Shown here: piece after piece, positions 1 to 11,877 of the stretch
How positions within the stretch are numbered: position 1 is the stretch's first letter
How the letters are laid out: the number at the start of each line of letters is the position of its first letter
From: Acytostelium subglobosum LB1
Taxonomy: Eukaryota > Evosea > Eumycetozoa > Acytosteliales > Acytosteliaceae
DNA: 64,000 nucleotides
Direction of reading: 5' to 3'
NCBI RefSeq assembly: GCF_000787575.1
Contig: NW_012236531.1
Coordinates: forward strand, 643,396 to 707,395
Made by a program: the position numbers and the translations under genes
Notes under the pieces: model-generated
Told to the model about the DNA's origin: nothing
Databases searched by the model: none
Seen by the model: the letters and a program-made list of their open reading frames with translations, nothing else

Positions 1-913
1 TTGAACTCTACGATACGATCATCACCTGAGCCTGATACTCCACAGTCTCCGTTGAGTGCAAAGGAGAGCAGAGGTTCGGTGCTAAGCTTGGACATTGCAA
101 GGCATTGCTGGGGATTGCTCAGATCCCACAGACACATGCCACCATTCTCAAAGCCAGAGCATAGCTTGAGACGACCGTCTGTGTCTCTCCACAACTTCAT
201 GCACATTGCCATTCCGAAGCGCTCGCCAATGTTCTGACTAGAGCCAGGCATGCCTGCTGTGGACAGGTCGGCGCGCACTTTCATCACGCACTCGCCTCGT
301 GTCATGTCCCACAGCTCAATCTGTGACGGCACTTCATCAGATGATATCGCGACAAGGTTTTCGATTGCATTGATCGCTGGCATATTGTTGTTGTTGTTGG
401 TACCAAGTGATAACGAGTCTAGATTGGGTAGTGCGGGCTCTGTTGACCTTGGTGGCGCATTGATTATTGAAGAGATGTTGGTTACGAGTGGAGAACACTT
501 GCCCAGTGAGATTGAGTTGGTCTCTAGTTTGTTGAGTAGAGTCAGACCTGACTGATCCAATGTCCACACCTTAACCGTTCCATCTCTACCCTGTGACACC
601 AATGCATTCTGACCAGGCACAGAGTGTAGAGAGAATACACCTCCCTCTGGATGTGCATGTTGTACAACCTTCAAACATCTCTTGTCCTCAATGTTCCAAA
701 GTCTAAGCTCACCATCGCCTGACCTACGATAGGTACATGATTGATTGATTGATTGAATGAGTAAGAGATTGTGTTGAGTGATTGATCACATGATCATACA
801 TACCCTGAGAACAATAGGTTATCATTTGTTCTATCAAAGCATATTGAGTTGATGAAGTATCTGTGGCCTCTGAGAATGAAGTATGGGTCGGGAGGGTCCT
901 GTTGCTTCTCCAT
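1..913 (-). CDS. gnb1l: GNB1L/ASTRA-type WD40 protein (3' end outside window)
   Basis: Two exons are visible, 804-913 and 723 down to base 1; the reading frame is still open at the edge, so the C-terminus is missing. The N-terminus reads [11 protein letters not shown] and runs into WD40 units ([10 protein letters not shown], then [13 protein letters not shown]). The order of these two motifs matches the human G-protein beta-subunit-like protein GNB1L (recalled PDPxFVLRG and LLSQGRD), a partner of the TTT/ASTRA co-chaperone system that stabilises PIK-related kinases. The start ATG at 913 is the first in frame and sits just before the conserved PDP segment. The 79-base intron carries an ATTG run. 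Other WD40 proteins are possible, but two diagnostic motifs agree. The window holds about 275 of an expected 350-plus residues. Confidence 0.75.
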
Positions 914-1189
914 CAGTTGATACTAATAATAATCATCTATTTGTATTTAATGAACAAACAAGTATTCAATGATCTCATGATTGAGATTGAAAGGCAATTG
1001 TGTTGCGTGTTGCCACGCCACTCATGGGCAACAACCACACTCAAGTACCACGATCGATCGATCAAAGATGGATGGATTGATAGTTTGATTGATGGATGGA
1101 TGGATGAGATGTCAGCACTATTTGGCCAACATCTCCTTGCCGCTCTTTAATTATGAGCTTGCATTATATTATTATGATTAATTAACTAA

Positions 1190-2878
1190 TTACAGGTAGA
1201 CTTCATTGAACTCTTCCTCTTCACGCTCGGTAAGCTTAAGGTGTGGCATCTCTGCTCCATCCCTATTAGGTTGTTCAAGTAAGTGTTAGTACCAAGCAAT
1301 CAATCAATCAATCAATCCAGTATCGAACATAACATACCTTAACATTGTGGATTGGTAAAGTATATCAGAGTTTGGATGTGGTAGATATAGGATGGTGAGG
1401 GCAAAGATATAGAGATTGGCCAGACCGTAGAAGGAGAAGAATGTAAGGGAGGACCGACCACCCGAGCCAATAAGACTGAACATCACGCCAAATGCCAGTA
1501 CAGTGACCACAATCACACTGAGCAACAATAATAATCGCAGACGGATATTGATGAATGGCAGTGTCTTGGTCATAACCCATCCCTTGGCAATCAGATACAC
1601 CAAGTAGAATAGGAATATTACCAACATGATCACTGATACCAATGCGAATACCTATTAAGAATGAGGGAGGATGAGTGAGTGATTGGAGAGTAGGGGCCGG
1701 TGATGTTGGAAACATACATCTGCCAAACCTGTTGGGTCTGCCAACGGGTCAGTCTTGAGGCCGTGCTCAAGGGAGCTCATTGTAATCAGTGATGAAATGA
1801 AGAATAATGATGTCAGGATGATCTTGGGCAAGTAGAACTTGGTAAACTTCAACTCTGTTCCATTCTTTCGAATACCATCAAAGATGACGAACCAGAAATA
1901 GAATAGGATGGTGACGAACAGATCAGTGAAGAAGTCATCGATCGTCCTGAATCCTGCTCCCGATGTAATGAGACTAAGCAAGAAGATTGGATCTAGATTA
2001 AGAATGGGCATATGTGAGACATGGATCGCGCAGGGCATTGGTACCAGTGACTTACTGTTAAAGAAGAATAGTGCACCAAGTAAGATGACAACAAACTGTT
2101 GCTCGAGTGTCCAGATGCGATAGTTAAGTTTGCGCAGAGAGTAGATGAAGCCAGCGATCACACCAGCTGTGATGATAACAAAGAGCAATCGACTGATCAT
2201 CTCGAGCAGGGCGAATGCACCATTGACGTACATCAGGTCGAAAGTGATGTGATCCACGTATGTTAGATTGGAGTTTGATGATGGGTCAATGTCAACAGTG
2301 ATCGAATATGTGGGGAAGTCGATGCCCAGCTCCGAGGCCAGTAAAAGAGCCTCACATCTATCACCTTTACACGATCCATAGAATATCCTATCGATCGAGC
2401 TTATGTTCTTGACCTCTTCATACTCTGAGCCAACAAGGTTAACATGTATTTGAAGAGTGATACTGTGAACTGTTTGGTAGATTGAGTTGTGTCAGTCAGT
2501 CAGTTCATCGTAGCGGTGGGCCAAGGACATGATTATAAGCATACTTGATGTATTTGGATTGCTCTGAAGGTCGTTCAGATGTGGGATAGCATAGACATTT
2601 AATAGGCGATTCGATTTGGTGAGGCCGCCAGTGGAACCAGTCCAGTGAAGTGTTGTGGAGTTTGGTGGATTGTTGATGCATGTTAATCCATCTGGACATA
2701 TTGAGAGTTGTGTCGTCTCTTTAATATAAAAGGTTGGTCCGGCTAGGCCTAATATCAGAAAGATAATATATAGGAATATGAATCCTGATCCCAATATAAT
2801 ATAATGTTTCCTCTTTAGATAATGTAGCATCATCTTTGATGATCGCTCATCAATCTCAATTGGCTCGATGTGAATCAT
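1190..2878 (-). CDS. Wntless/TMEM181-type multi-pass membrane protein
   Basis: Four exons (2545-2878, 1718-2469, 1338-1651, 1190-1262) give about 490 residues. One TM segment near residues 27-47 is followed by a luminal region of roughly 160 residues and then about seven TM helices. A conserved stretch in the last helix, NLYIFALTILYLP, resembles the Wntless ending (recalled NLYVFALMFLYAP) and the TMEM181 relatives. That family moves cargo or acts as GOLD-domain-plus-7TM proteins in the secretory pathway. The last exon encodes an acidic cytoplasmic tail ending EEEEFNEVYL. Every junction has GTATG-type donors and AG acceptors and keeps frame. Whether it is the Wls or the TMEM181 branch cannot be settled by eye; amoebae lack Wnt, so TMEM181 is the safer reading. 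Confidence 0.65.
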
Positions 2879-3536
2879 GATGGGTATATGTTTTTGTTGT
2901 TGTAGTTGTTCTTGTTCTTGTTCTTGTCCTTGTCTTTGATTCTAATATGTTCTTGTTCAAGGATGAGACTATCTCATTACCATTATTGATGGAAATGAAG
3001 TGAATGTTATAAATAATATATATATGTTGTATATATGTGTATGTATATGTGTATGTGTATGTATATGTAAATATGAATGAAGATTGAGGCTGTGATGCAA
3101 TAACACACAAGGTTAATAGGTGACCTTGAGGGTCAGCTGTAATCTTGAACGTCGTCACGTCGGAAGCAAAGAATGGGCATAGAGGTGTGAAAAGGGTGAA
3201 AGGAGGTGGTGGTTTGGGGTAAGTGAGGGAGGTGTGCTTTGGTGGCATCAGTTGTGATGAGAGGTTGTGATTGAATGATTGATTGTTAGTAGTAGTCCAT
3301 TGTAATATATATGAGAGAATAGATGCAATGCAATGTTGTATTGTTTATTTAGATATGTGATGTTGTGATAATAAGAAGTAAACATGAGATAGATGTATGT
3401 TCCAAAATCTGTAGAGTGTGAGAGAAGAGAGATGTTAGAATGATGATGAAATGAAGTTGAAGTGGTTGATGTTGCTGACGAATGATTGATTGATCCAGAT
3501 GATGATGAATGAACGAGGAAGTCATAATCAGACGTT
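2879..3536. other. Spacer with TG/TA microsatellite
   Basis: About 660 bases lie upstream of the Wntless-like gene and downstream of the small gene at 3537. A TATG/TGTA microsatellite sits at 3018-3070. Minus-strand open stretches here are low-complexity Ser/Thr/His runs and look like untranslated sequence. Confidence 0.5.
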
Positions 3537-3786
3537 TTAATTGGAGTCCACATATTTTGAATGAGATTGCTGGTCTCTTAGGATCTCAAAGATTAAAGAA
3601 TGTATCATCATAATAACTTCACTCATTCATTCATTCATTCATTCAATCATTCAATCATTCAATAATTCCATTCATTGTCAAACAAACTAAAATATTATTA
3701 TTATTACTTACAATTAGGTTAGAGTTATTGAAGAATGAAGTTAACTTGAATGCCTCATCTTGACTGAGGCGCACATCGTTGGTCAT
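3537..3786 (-). CDS. Putative 40-residue microprotein, two exons
   Basis: An ATG at 3786 opens 25 codons (MTNDVRLSQDEAFKLTSFFN then NSNLI). A clean GTAAGT donor follows at 3711. A TTTGAG acceptor leads to exon 2 (3537-3584), which reads ILRDQQSHSKYVDSN and then TAA. Total 40 residues, hydrophilic, without signal peptide or membrane segment. The coding-like codon use around the start and the consensus donor support a real transcript. The short length and lack of a recognised family keep confidence low, and a different downstream exon is possible. I do not recognise it. It is divergently placed to the long spacer leading to the Myb gene. Confidence 0.4.
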
Positions 3787-4193
3787 GGTGGAAACGAATC
3801 AAAAACAAGTTGAAAAATAGTTAAAGAAAAAACGATAACGTTATCAAATGGAAGGAAAAAGTCAACGAGGAAGAAGAAAACTAAACTGATTACGATCGAT
3901 CTGCAAAGCGAGACAAGGACAAGCCCCAACAAACAAAACAACGAACAAACAACTTATAATTACAACCTGATCACAAACACACCATGGTCAAACATACTTC
4001 AATGAAGGCCGTGACCGCACGATCCAGTGATTCACAACAATCACTCACATATCTAAGTTTTGTGTTTTGGCACAAGAATAGGTTGGAATCCCATTGGTCC
4101 AGACTTTGGACGCCCACCTGCCCCCTTCATCACCCAAGGACCAGATTTCTCCAAATCAAGGCATTCGTGAGCGTGCAGTTTTTGGTGGGCCAA

Positions 4194-4472
4194 TCACAGC
4201 CAAGGCAAGGCATTCCCTTGATTGGGCAACACTACGACGTCGGGGAAATATCTGATCAGCATCACCGCCAACAACATCATCCATTCGTGCCTGCAATGTA
4301 TTTTGGCCGTGGCGCCCCCGCATCCAACAATTAGAAGCACATCTTTCAATCCTTGCTCTGTCAGCAGCAGAGTGAGTGCATCAGAGGAGTCGAGAATGTG
4401 AGGCGGTGTAAATGGAGCAGGGTGGAGTAGGGCCTTAATGTTGAGTTTAAGTGTCACGCATCGCTTGGACAT
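4194..4472 (-). CDS. Possible small ORF, 92 codons, unassigned
   Basis: The frame starts MSKRCVTLKLNIKALL and stays open to a stop at 4194. Codons in the first half prefer C or G at the third position, as in neighbouring genes, unlike the surrounding A/C-rich spacer. A moderately hydrophobic stretch, LLTEQGLKDVLLIVGCGG, precedes a second half that looks less protein-like. It may therefore be a first exon that splices elsewhere. No family is recognised. It lies inside the long spacer upstream of the Myb gene and could also be chance. Confidence 0.25.
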   Translation of the reverse strand: MSKRCVTLKLNIKALLHPAPFTPPHILDSSDALTLLLTEQGLKDVLLIVGCGGATAKIHCRHEWMMLLAVMLIRYFPDVVVLPNQGNALPWL

Positions 4473-5154
4473 TCATGAAGGGAATAACAACAACATAAAG
4501 TTTTAAAATATACACTCTTAAAGGAGAAAGAAACACACAAATCAAATCAGGGCGCCGGCGTCATCCATCAATACATCCAACTTAGCTGTTAGGACCTCTC
4601 GCCTCAAAAGTCAAAGACCAGGTCATTACTCGCCTTCCAACATCACAAATCTAAACAACAACAACAACAACACTTATTCACAACACTTCTCGGTTCCACC
4701 ATCCAACCAATCAATCGAGCAATCACATTGACCATCACTTATACATACATATATTACACCAAACTACAACAACTACATTGACATTCTTAAGAGGATATAT
4801 CAGTGGACTTATATATATATCCAGCCTTTGAGCACACAGAATAAGAGTCTTCAAGAGAAGTGGACATAAAGAACTAAACAATATAACAACAGAACAAGAA
4901 CCTCGTTCATCTCAATGTAAGGATCAGGTCACAAAGCGACTCTGGAACATTATATCCATCTTTTCATCAACGACATCTATCAATCTATATATCTTGTATA
5001 TATCCTGGCTATGGCTATCCAACCTTCCTGCCTACCTGGCTTTCCTACCCTACCCTACCCTATCCTATCCTACCATACCCTACCATTCCTACTCAACTAT
5101 CTATCAGCATCTTCGACTTGTCAATCTACCTTTTTTTAGGACAGATCCTATTTC

Positions 5155-5373
5155 CTATCGATCATCACATTGACGGGTCTCTTTGAGTCCAAAGTGTTTG
5201 GTCTTTGCATCAACCTTTAGCTTAGTACATGTAGATTGCACAACGCCGACACGATCATCATCCACATGTCTGGCTGCTCTCGACAGATGAGCTTCCACCT
5301 CACCATGCTCCAGGGTGATCGAGCAGTCCCCAGCGACATTCGATGACCATCGGACACCACAGATATTCTCCAT
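5155..5373 (-). CDS. Possible small ORF or exon, 72 codons, unassigned
   Basis: The frame reads MENICGVRWSSNVAGDC and continues hydrophilic to a TAG at 5155. Codon choice (GTC, CTG, GAG, AAG) resembles that of the real genes here and differs from the flanking repeats. The frame is open a few codons upstream of the ATG to a CAG that could be a splice acceptor, so this may be an internal exon. It has four cysteines, no signal peptide and no membrane segment. I do not recognise it. Confidence 0.28.
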   Translation of the reverse strand: MENICGVRWSSNVAGDCSITLEHGEVEAHLSRAARHVDDDRVGVVQSTCTKLKVDAKTKHFGLKETRQCDDR

Positions 5374-7577
5374 TCCATTAATGCCAGCCTGTCAATGGGT
5401 TATGCATTGCCCATCACCAGTCTCTTCTTCTTCTTTTGATCAGAGTGAGACCCAACCCCACTTGGCCTGATTGACCAATCACACCCAACTAAACACCGTT
5501 GTGGGGGCTATGGCCCCGAGCTTTGTGTTTTGTGGAGCCTTCACACTGATCAAAAACCACCACTTTTGTACAAACATGGTACATGCCCATTCTGAGAATC
5601 TCCACCGCCCTGCCCCGATACACTGGTGGCTTGCTTGGCAATCTAGGCAAAGGGTGGTGAAGTGTGAGCAGGCATCTATCACCAACTCATCTTGATCACC
5701 TTTTAAAATTGTTTGATATATCATCATCCACATTAACATCAGATCCCNTTTGTTGTTTGTGTCACTCCTTTCACAAGAGCATCCTTTCATTTCAACCACG
5801 CCATCACCATCATCATCATTTCTGCAGAGAAATAGAGAGAAAGGGCAGGACACCAACAACACCAAAGCAATCAAACAGCAAACCAACACACCAAAAAGGA
5901 GCAGGATTAACAGGTGCCCGCCCAACCTCCTTTTCCTGTCCTGCTATGCACTTTGAGAAAGGGAGACTGGCTCATCCTCCTCCGTCACCATTTCTTTAAT
6001 TAAACCAATCAATCACTCAATCAATCAATCAATCAATCAATCAACCAGTCAGTCTATCAAATCAACAACCACCTCCACATCATCCTCAAATCCAATCCTA
6101 TCCTATCCTATCCTATCCTAACCTAGTCCTACACTTATCTCTACCTCCTCTTTTCACTCTGTCAATCACCAATCATTCGACCAACCCTTGCCCTTCTCTC
6201 GCAAGTCCATCCATTCTCATTCTCATTCTCATTCACATTCACATTCACATTCTCAACAACAGAACCAACCTACTTTACTTGACCTTCCATCTCTCTTGTA
6301 TATATCAAGGTGATATGATGAAAGTATGTAACCAACTTGGCAATCAATATATATCTCACCATCAATCTGGGCTCGCCCAGTTGTAGTTTGATCATCTTGT
6401 AGACAAATGTGGAGCTTTCAAACGACGTCAAGGCCTCAAACAAACACACACAATCACAAACAAAGCACTCACACCATTGTTTATCGGGTCACGACCTGTG
6501 GACCTCACACACACAACACACCTCACCAACAAACATCAGAGACAACAAACAACTGTTTGATGTGTGTGCGTTGAACTTGGTTGGTACCATTCATCGTTAC
6601 GAGAATGTGTTGTCTATTTGTCAACACATTACAAACAAACATGATGTAGAATGTTAGCTCACTCATCTTTTGTAGTGGGGCTGGCTGATTGAAGCACATC
6701 CACAAACACAAACACACACACACCAGTCATCCAAGTCCCGCTACTTTATGACATTCATTCAATCATAATCATCAACCAAACAAACAAACAGTTGCTATTT
6801 AGCTAGCTTGGTTGGGACCAAGTTACCACCACTATCACGAACTCTCACACACACACATTCGATTCTCGAGAAGGACCTCCAAGGCCCCAAGCCTCCAATT
6901 GGTCAAATTCACAATCACATCTCGACTAAGTGCACTCTCAGATAGATACATGTACTATCTCTATCTTCGATTCTCTCTATCTGTCTCACGCTCTCCCTCT
7001 GGTTGATGCTTGTCAATCGCCATCCATCTTCCACAAACATGTATGATTGATCACCATCGTCATTTGTCAAATCCAGATGTCATCCAATGACCCTATTTTT
7101 GTCTTTGTTGGCATGGCATGGCATGGCAATGGATGTCCACAACACATCCGACATGTCCAAACATGTTTGGTCCTCAATGGAACTAATACTAACTAAATAC
7201 CTGGCCATCAATCAACCAATCATTTTAGATTATTATTAATTATTAATTATTGTTTTTATTTAAATTATTAATGAATATCCAACAGAACGACTATTTATTG
7301 CCATCATCATCTTTCCATTTTTAAACTCAACATCAATCAATCCAAACATATCCACATCATTATCCAACAATCAAACAACAACAAATTGTACTCATAGTCA
7401 AACCCATTCACAAACCTTGTAGTCAACAACAAGCCCAGCAAGGAGTCAATCCACCAACACTAATCTCAAGGACGCGCCAGCCAGTCCATAACCTTCAGCT
7501 AGCCACACATACACATACACATACACATACCAACATACGCATAGACATACACACAAGTTGATCAACATATCATCCGT

Positions 7578-9446
7578 ATGATGAATCCACATCAGTTGCG
7601 CGGCTATCCAGAATCCCATCCGTACGACTACAACGTCCACTCATCACCGTCCACGCCCAACATGTACTCGCCAGTCTTCCGGCCAATGTACCCGGCCTAC
7701 CACTATCCAGGCCGCTTCACAGTGGAGCCAGCACCAGCGGCAGCCGCCGACGAGGAGCACGTGGACCGCATGGTCATGTACGAGCAGGCACAGCGCTACC
7801 TCGGCCGCATACAGTATCTCGAGGAGGAGATCAACCGCAAGAAGGAGACCATCGACGGTCTGCAGTTCCAGCTGTCCAAGTACGAGCAGGAACGCCAGGA
7901 CAAGAAGAAGCAGAGCCGCTATTGGACGCCAGAGGAGCACCATCGCTTCTTGGAGGCGCTCAGCAAGTTTGGCCATCGCGATGTCAAGTCCATCGCGGCT
8001 TTTGTTGGCTCTCGTAACTCTACACAGGTGCGCACGCATGCCCAGAAGTACTTTCTGCGCATCGACCGCGAGCGTCAGCGCAAGTTGGAGAACAAGGACT
8101 CGGCATTTGACAGAGACGACAAGAATGACACTGACTGGCTCCTGGACTATGACGAGGATGGCGGCAGTCCCAACCTCTCGCCAACCATGATGGGTAGCAA
8201 CCCATTTGGCAATAACATTAGCATTGGCGCCGGTGTTGGCGGTGGTGGTGGCGGCGTTGGCGCTGGAGGTGGCGGTGGAGGTATCAGCTCCCCAAACATC
8301 AAGAGAAAGCGCGAGCCCGTCTTCATTACCGCGGCACAAGCCAAGAATGCCCTCCTGTACAAAGAACAAGTGCTGGCTTCATTGCCACCAACATTTACCG
8401 CAGTTGACTATGATCACTTCTCAAGAGGATTGATATCCTTCATTGACCAAGAAGATGTATGTATCCCAATCACTCAACACTCCATAATGGCTGTTATGGT
8501 AACTAACAATCAATCACAATCAATCAACTCCCAGACACATACTTTATTTAAGCTGCTAAAGGAAAACTTTATTCAAAGCCACTCAATCGAGATGATTGAG
8601 ATGGTCTACAAGGCCTTCCAAGGTGCCGTCAACAAGAAGAAGGACGGTCCATCACATCAGAGTCCACTATGTTCGCCAAGAGGCAACAACAATAGTGGTA
8701 ACAACAACAACAACACAAACAACAGCAATAACTCATCCACTTCCACCTCAACATCCACATCAAATTCCAATTCCAATACTTCTTCTTCAACAACACAACA
8801 ACAACAACAACAACAGCAACAACAATCCAATTTCCACGCCCAGGTGAATGGCGTGACATCCACCAACTCCAATTACAACACACCCGAACCAACCTCACCG
8901 ACTCACCTCTCGCGATCACCAAGCTTTGGCAAGAAGACGCCGAGAGGCCCACCACCACTCAGTATTAAGCACGAGCTGCTGCCGCAGCAGTGCTCGTCGC
9001 CATCTTCGATGTACAGTCCCAACCTGCCGGCCTACATGACGGCTGGCTCGCCCCAGATGATGATGGGTTCGCCATTTGGCAACCTTTGGCCACCCAGACC
9101 GCCACCCTACGACTACCGCCGACTCGACCACAACGGTTCGATGGTGAATCCCTACTTTAGCATGCACCATCCATCGCCATTGATGATCAGTGAGAATGCG
9201 CCTCAGCAGGTGCCGCCAGCGCCGATCAACTCGGATGACCCATCGCCACAGATGCATCCGGGCGGCGGCTGGATGTACCCTGGCCAGGGTGGCCAACAGA
9301 TGGAGGGCCATCCCTCTGCACAATGGAGCATGAGCCATCAGACGTCACCCTACCATCATCCAGGCATGCAATCGTCCAACATGGGAGGACATCCAAACAA
9401 TCATCCATCAAACCATCCATCAAACATTGGAACCAGCGAGGATTAG
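7578..9446 (+). CDS. SHAQKYF-class Myb transcription factor
   Basis: The spliced product is about 596 residues. Residues 63-110 are a charged coiled coil. Residues 113-165 form a single Myb-like repeat: W at SRYWTPEEH, then FGHRDVKSIA, then the class signature RTHAQKYFLRI. The tail is low-complexity: Gly-rich 210-235, an Asn/Ser/Thr/Gln block near residues 340-390, then Pro/His/Met-rich. SHAQKYF Mybs bind DNA (I-box type sites in plants); dictyostelids use several in cell-type specification. A 78-base GT-AG intron (8457-8534, GTATGT donor) is a multiple of three and stop-free. Unspliced reading adds 26 residues; a second acceptor at 8552 is also in frame. The long upstream region suggests developmental control. 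Confidence 0.9.
   Translation: MMNPHQLRGYPESHPYDYNVHSSPSTPNMYSPVFRPMYPAYHYPGRFTVEPAPAAAADEEHVDRMVMYEQAQRYLGRIQYLEEEINRKKETIDGLQFQLSKYEQERQDKKKQSRYWTPEEHHRFLEALSKFGHRDVKSIAAFVGSRNSTQVRTHAQKYFLRIDRERQRKLENKDSAFDRDDKNDTDWLLDYDEDGGSPNLSPTMMGSNPFGNNISIGAGVGGGGGGVGAGGGGGGISSPNIKRKREPVFITAAQAKNALLYKEQVLASLPPTFTAVDYDHFSRGLISFIDQEDVCIPITQHSIMAVMVTNNQSQSINSQTHTLFKLLKENFIQSHSIEMIEMVYKAFQGAVNKKKDGPSHQSPLCSPRGNNNSGNNNNNTNNSNNSSTSTSTSTSNSNSNTSSSTTQQQQQQQQQQSNFHAQVNGVTSTNSNYNTPEPTSPTHLSRSPSFGKKTPRGPPPLSIKHELLPQQCSSPSSMYSPNLPAYMTAGSPQMMMGSPFGNLWPPRPPPYDYRRLDHNGSMVNPYFSMHHPSPLMISENAPQQVPPAPINSDDPSPQMHPGGGWMYPGQGGQQMEGHPSAQWSMSHQTSPYHHPGMQSSNMGGHPNNHPSNHPSNIGTSED
8457..8534 (+). other. Predicted in-frame intron in the Myb gene
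   Basis: It starts GTATGTATCC right after an acidic FIDQED and ends in CTCCCAG. It is 78 bases, AT-richer than the flanks, and holds CAATCAAT motifs typical of introns here. Removal joins FIDQED to THTLFKLLKENFIQ, a helical continuation. The alternative acceptor at 8552 removes 96 bases, also in frame. Confidence 0.65.
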
Positions 9447-10213
9447 TAGTAGGACATTCATATGAATGTCTTCTGTCCAATGCTGGTTGTCGTCATCGTC
9501 CTTTGTTACCTCACACTCAACAACAAACAAACACAAATCAACTTGATGTAATTTAATACATAAAGCATTTCACCTGCTTCTTCTGATGCCTTCTTTCGAA
9601 TCCACACCTGTCTGCTTTTGTTTAGCATCTTTACTCTGTTTGTTTGGAACATTCGAATCCCGAGGTTGTTGTATTCCATCATTAACCAATTCCCGTTATT
9701 AATAATAGGCAAATCACCAGATAATTTGTATTTGGTTTGATTATCCATTTTACTTTTAATCTTGATCTTCCTCGCGCTTTCGCTTGTGACAGAAAGCCAC
9801 AACAGCATTCTCCAATTGCCTCTAGAGTTGTTCAATTCTAGTGTAGGGATCATCCAAGCCATCCAATTCTTCTTGTAGTCCTCCTTTGTCAAGGGGCTGC
9901 TGAGGAATGTGTCCTCAAACTGTTTAGATCCACCTGGTCCATTTTCATCATCCATCTCTCCACTTATAAATGCTACATAGTCATAGTATGATTTAGGCAT
10001 ATCCTTTGCTCCTAGTTTGATACTTTGGAGAATTGTTACGTAATTCCTAGCCCATACATTGTACTCGTTATACTTTCGAATGAGAGATTTTCTACATTCA
10101 TCAGTGCAACTTTCTGTCTACCAATTACATTTGTAACCACCTGGGCAACTAGGCGGCAGGGAGTTTCACCCTCAAATGGCCCCATTTCCTGCTCTTCACA
10201 AACTAAAAGGTTT
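9447..10213. other. Spacer with unassigned ORF remnant next to the tRNA
   Basis: Between the Myb 3' end and the tRNA-Ser, the minus strand is open over much of 9546-10000 (starting MPKSYYDYVAFISGEMDDEN) and protein-like sequence continues up to about 10190 but not as one frame. The product is hydrophilic, Asn/Lys/Trp-containing and shows no domain I know. Composition is more AT-rich than the neighbouring genes. It lies immediately downstream of a tRNA gene, where dictyostelid tRNA-targeting mobile elements are known to insert. I read it as a probable degraded fossil with at least one break, family unassigned; a broken host gene is the alternative. Confidence 0.35.
10205..10208 (-). terminator. 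RNA polymerase III terminator of tRNA-Ser
   Basis: Four T residues on the minus strand lie six bases past the tRNA 3' end. Confidence 0.75.
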
Positions 10214-10294
10214 CGACAACTGCAGGGTTCGAACCTGCGCCCCCGAAGGGATTTGATTTCAAGTCAAACGCCGTAACCACTTGGCTAAGCTGTC
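10214..10294 (-). tRNA. tRNA-Ser (anticodon UGA)
   Basis: The 81-base sequence folds as a type II tRNA. The acceptor 5' strand GACAGCT pairs with 3' AGTTGTC (one G-U), with discriminator G. U8-A9 is followed by D-stem GCC/GGC. Anticodon stem TTTGA/TCAAA encloses loop CTTGAAA, giving anticodon TGA. A long variable arm contains a CCC...GGGG hairpin, and the T arm is GCAGG-TTCGAAC-CCTGC. No intron is present. A TTTT Pol III terminator lies just downstream on the minus strand at 10205-10208. CCA is not encoded, as expected for a nuclear gene. Confidence 0.96.
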
Positions 10295-10623
10295 CGTTTT
10301 TTAGTGACATCATATTGTTACCATTATATTTCTAAAAAAATTTAGGCATTTTTTAATTAACTTTTAATCAATAGATTTAGAAATTGATATCAATTAATCA
10401 TCACCATCAAATAAGTTTTCAATTGAGTTATTGATTGTTCCCAAAAAAACAAGACCACGAGAAGAAGCTGTATTCACTACGTGATCATTCAATTTTGTCC
10501 TGGGGGAAGCAAGTTATTAATATTAATGTTCAATGAACATTTAAACAACTTACAATCATCATTATTTAAACATATAATAAATATATATATATAAATAAAC
10601 ATATAGTTAGTATTTTTAAAGAT
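10295..10623. other. AT-rich spacer
   Basis: About 330 bases of very AT-rich DNA lie upstream of both the tRNA and the first Rab-like gene. Poly-A and TATATA tracts occur. No further coding or RNA signal was seen. Confidence 0.5.
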
Positions 10624-11474
<851 letters not shown>

Positions 11475-11877
11475 TCATGCATGATATAGTGTTCAGATGG
11501 ATGAGATGGATGTAGTTGTACATAAATATGTAGAATATATATTTAAATATCGTTATTATTACAATCTTAGAGACATCAGAATGGATATCTATTTTATTTG
11601 TCGACTCACCGGGTTACATTCGGTTCCCTTTAACTTAAAGATTGTAGTGCAATCATTCAACGAATGACGATGAAAATAGTTGATGGATGGTGGCATCGAG
11701 AACTTAAGTTTTCGGATTACGAAAGTATCATGATCATTGTCATTGAATTGTTAGGAATGCCAGCTTTATATAAATAATTAATATTTAATAATTGTAAGAT
11801 CAAGGAGAAGGTTATATAAATGATATAAGTAGATATCAATTATGTATATATATATATTTTTTTATATAAATAATATT
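11475..11877. other. Spacer between the two Rab-like genes
   Basis: About 400 AT-rich bases, ending in TA runs and a T-tract just before the second gene. Nothing else is recognised. Confidence 0.5.

Larger units (their letters stand above)
3787..7577. promoter_or_regulatory. Long gene-poor leader/promoter region of the Myb gene
   Basis: About 3.8 kb lie between the start of the 40-residue gene and the Myb start codon at 7578. From about 4480 onward the plus strand is rich in A and C and poor in G. It carries CCTAT/CCTAC pentamer runs (5040-5090, 6095-6125), ATTCTC/ATTCAC hexamers (6210-6255), CAAT runs (6005-6045) and ACAC runs. Plus-strand ORFs are repeat-derived. Two minus-strand ORFs with coding-like codons are listed separately. 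One ambiguous base (N) sits at 5748. Long upstream regions are usual for developmentally regulated dictyostelid transcription factors, so a promoter/5' leader role is inferred. Confidence 0.45.

Noticed and set aside
863-1150. Plus-strand 95-codon frame between the first two genes
   Set aside because: Antisense to the GNB1L start and full of TGGATGGA repeats.
3248-3553. Minus-strand 101-codon frame overlapping exon 2 of the microprotein
   Set aside because: Ser/His/Thr/Asn low-complexity; more likely 3' untranslated sequence.
5479-5925. Minus-strand 148-codon frame
   Set aside because: Antisense of A/C repeats, contains the ambiguous base, hydrophobic-repeat composition without a domain.
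5040-6125. CCTAT/CCTAC pentamer runs that look telomere-like
   Set aside because: Short, impure and internal; dictyostelid chromosome ends are not known to use this repeat, and genes continue on both sides.
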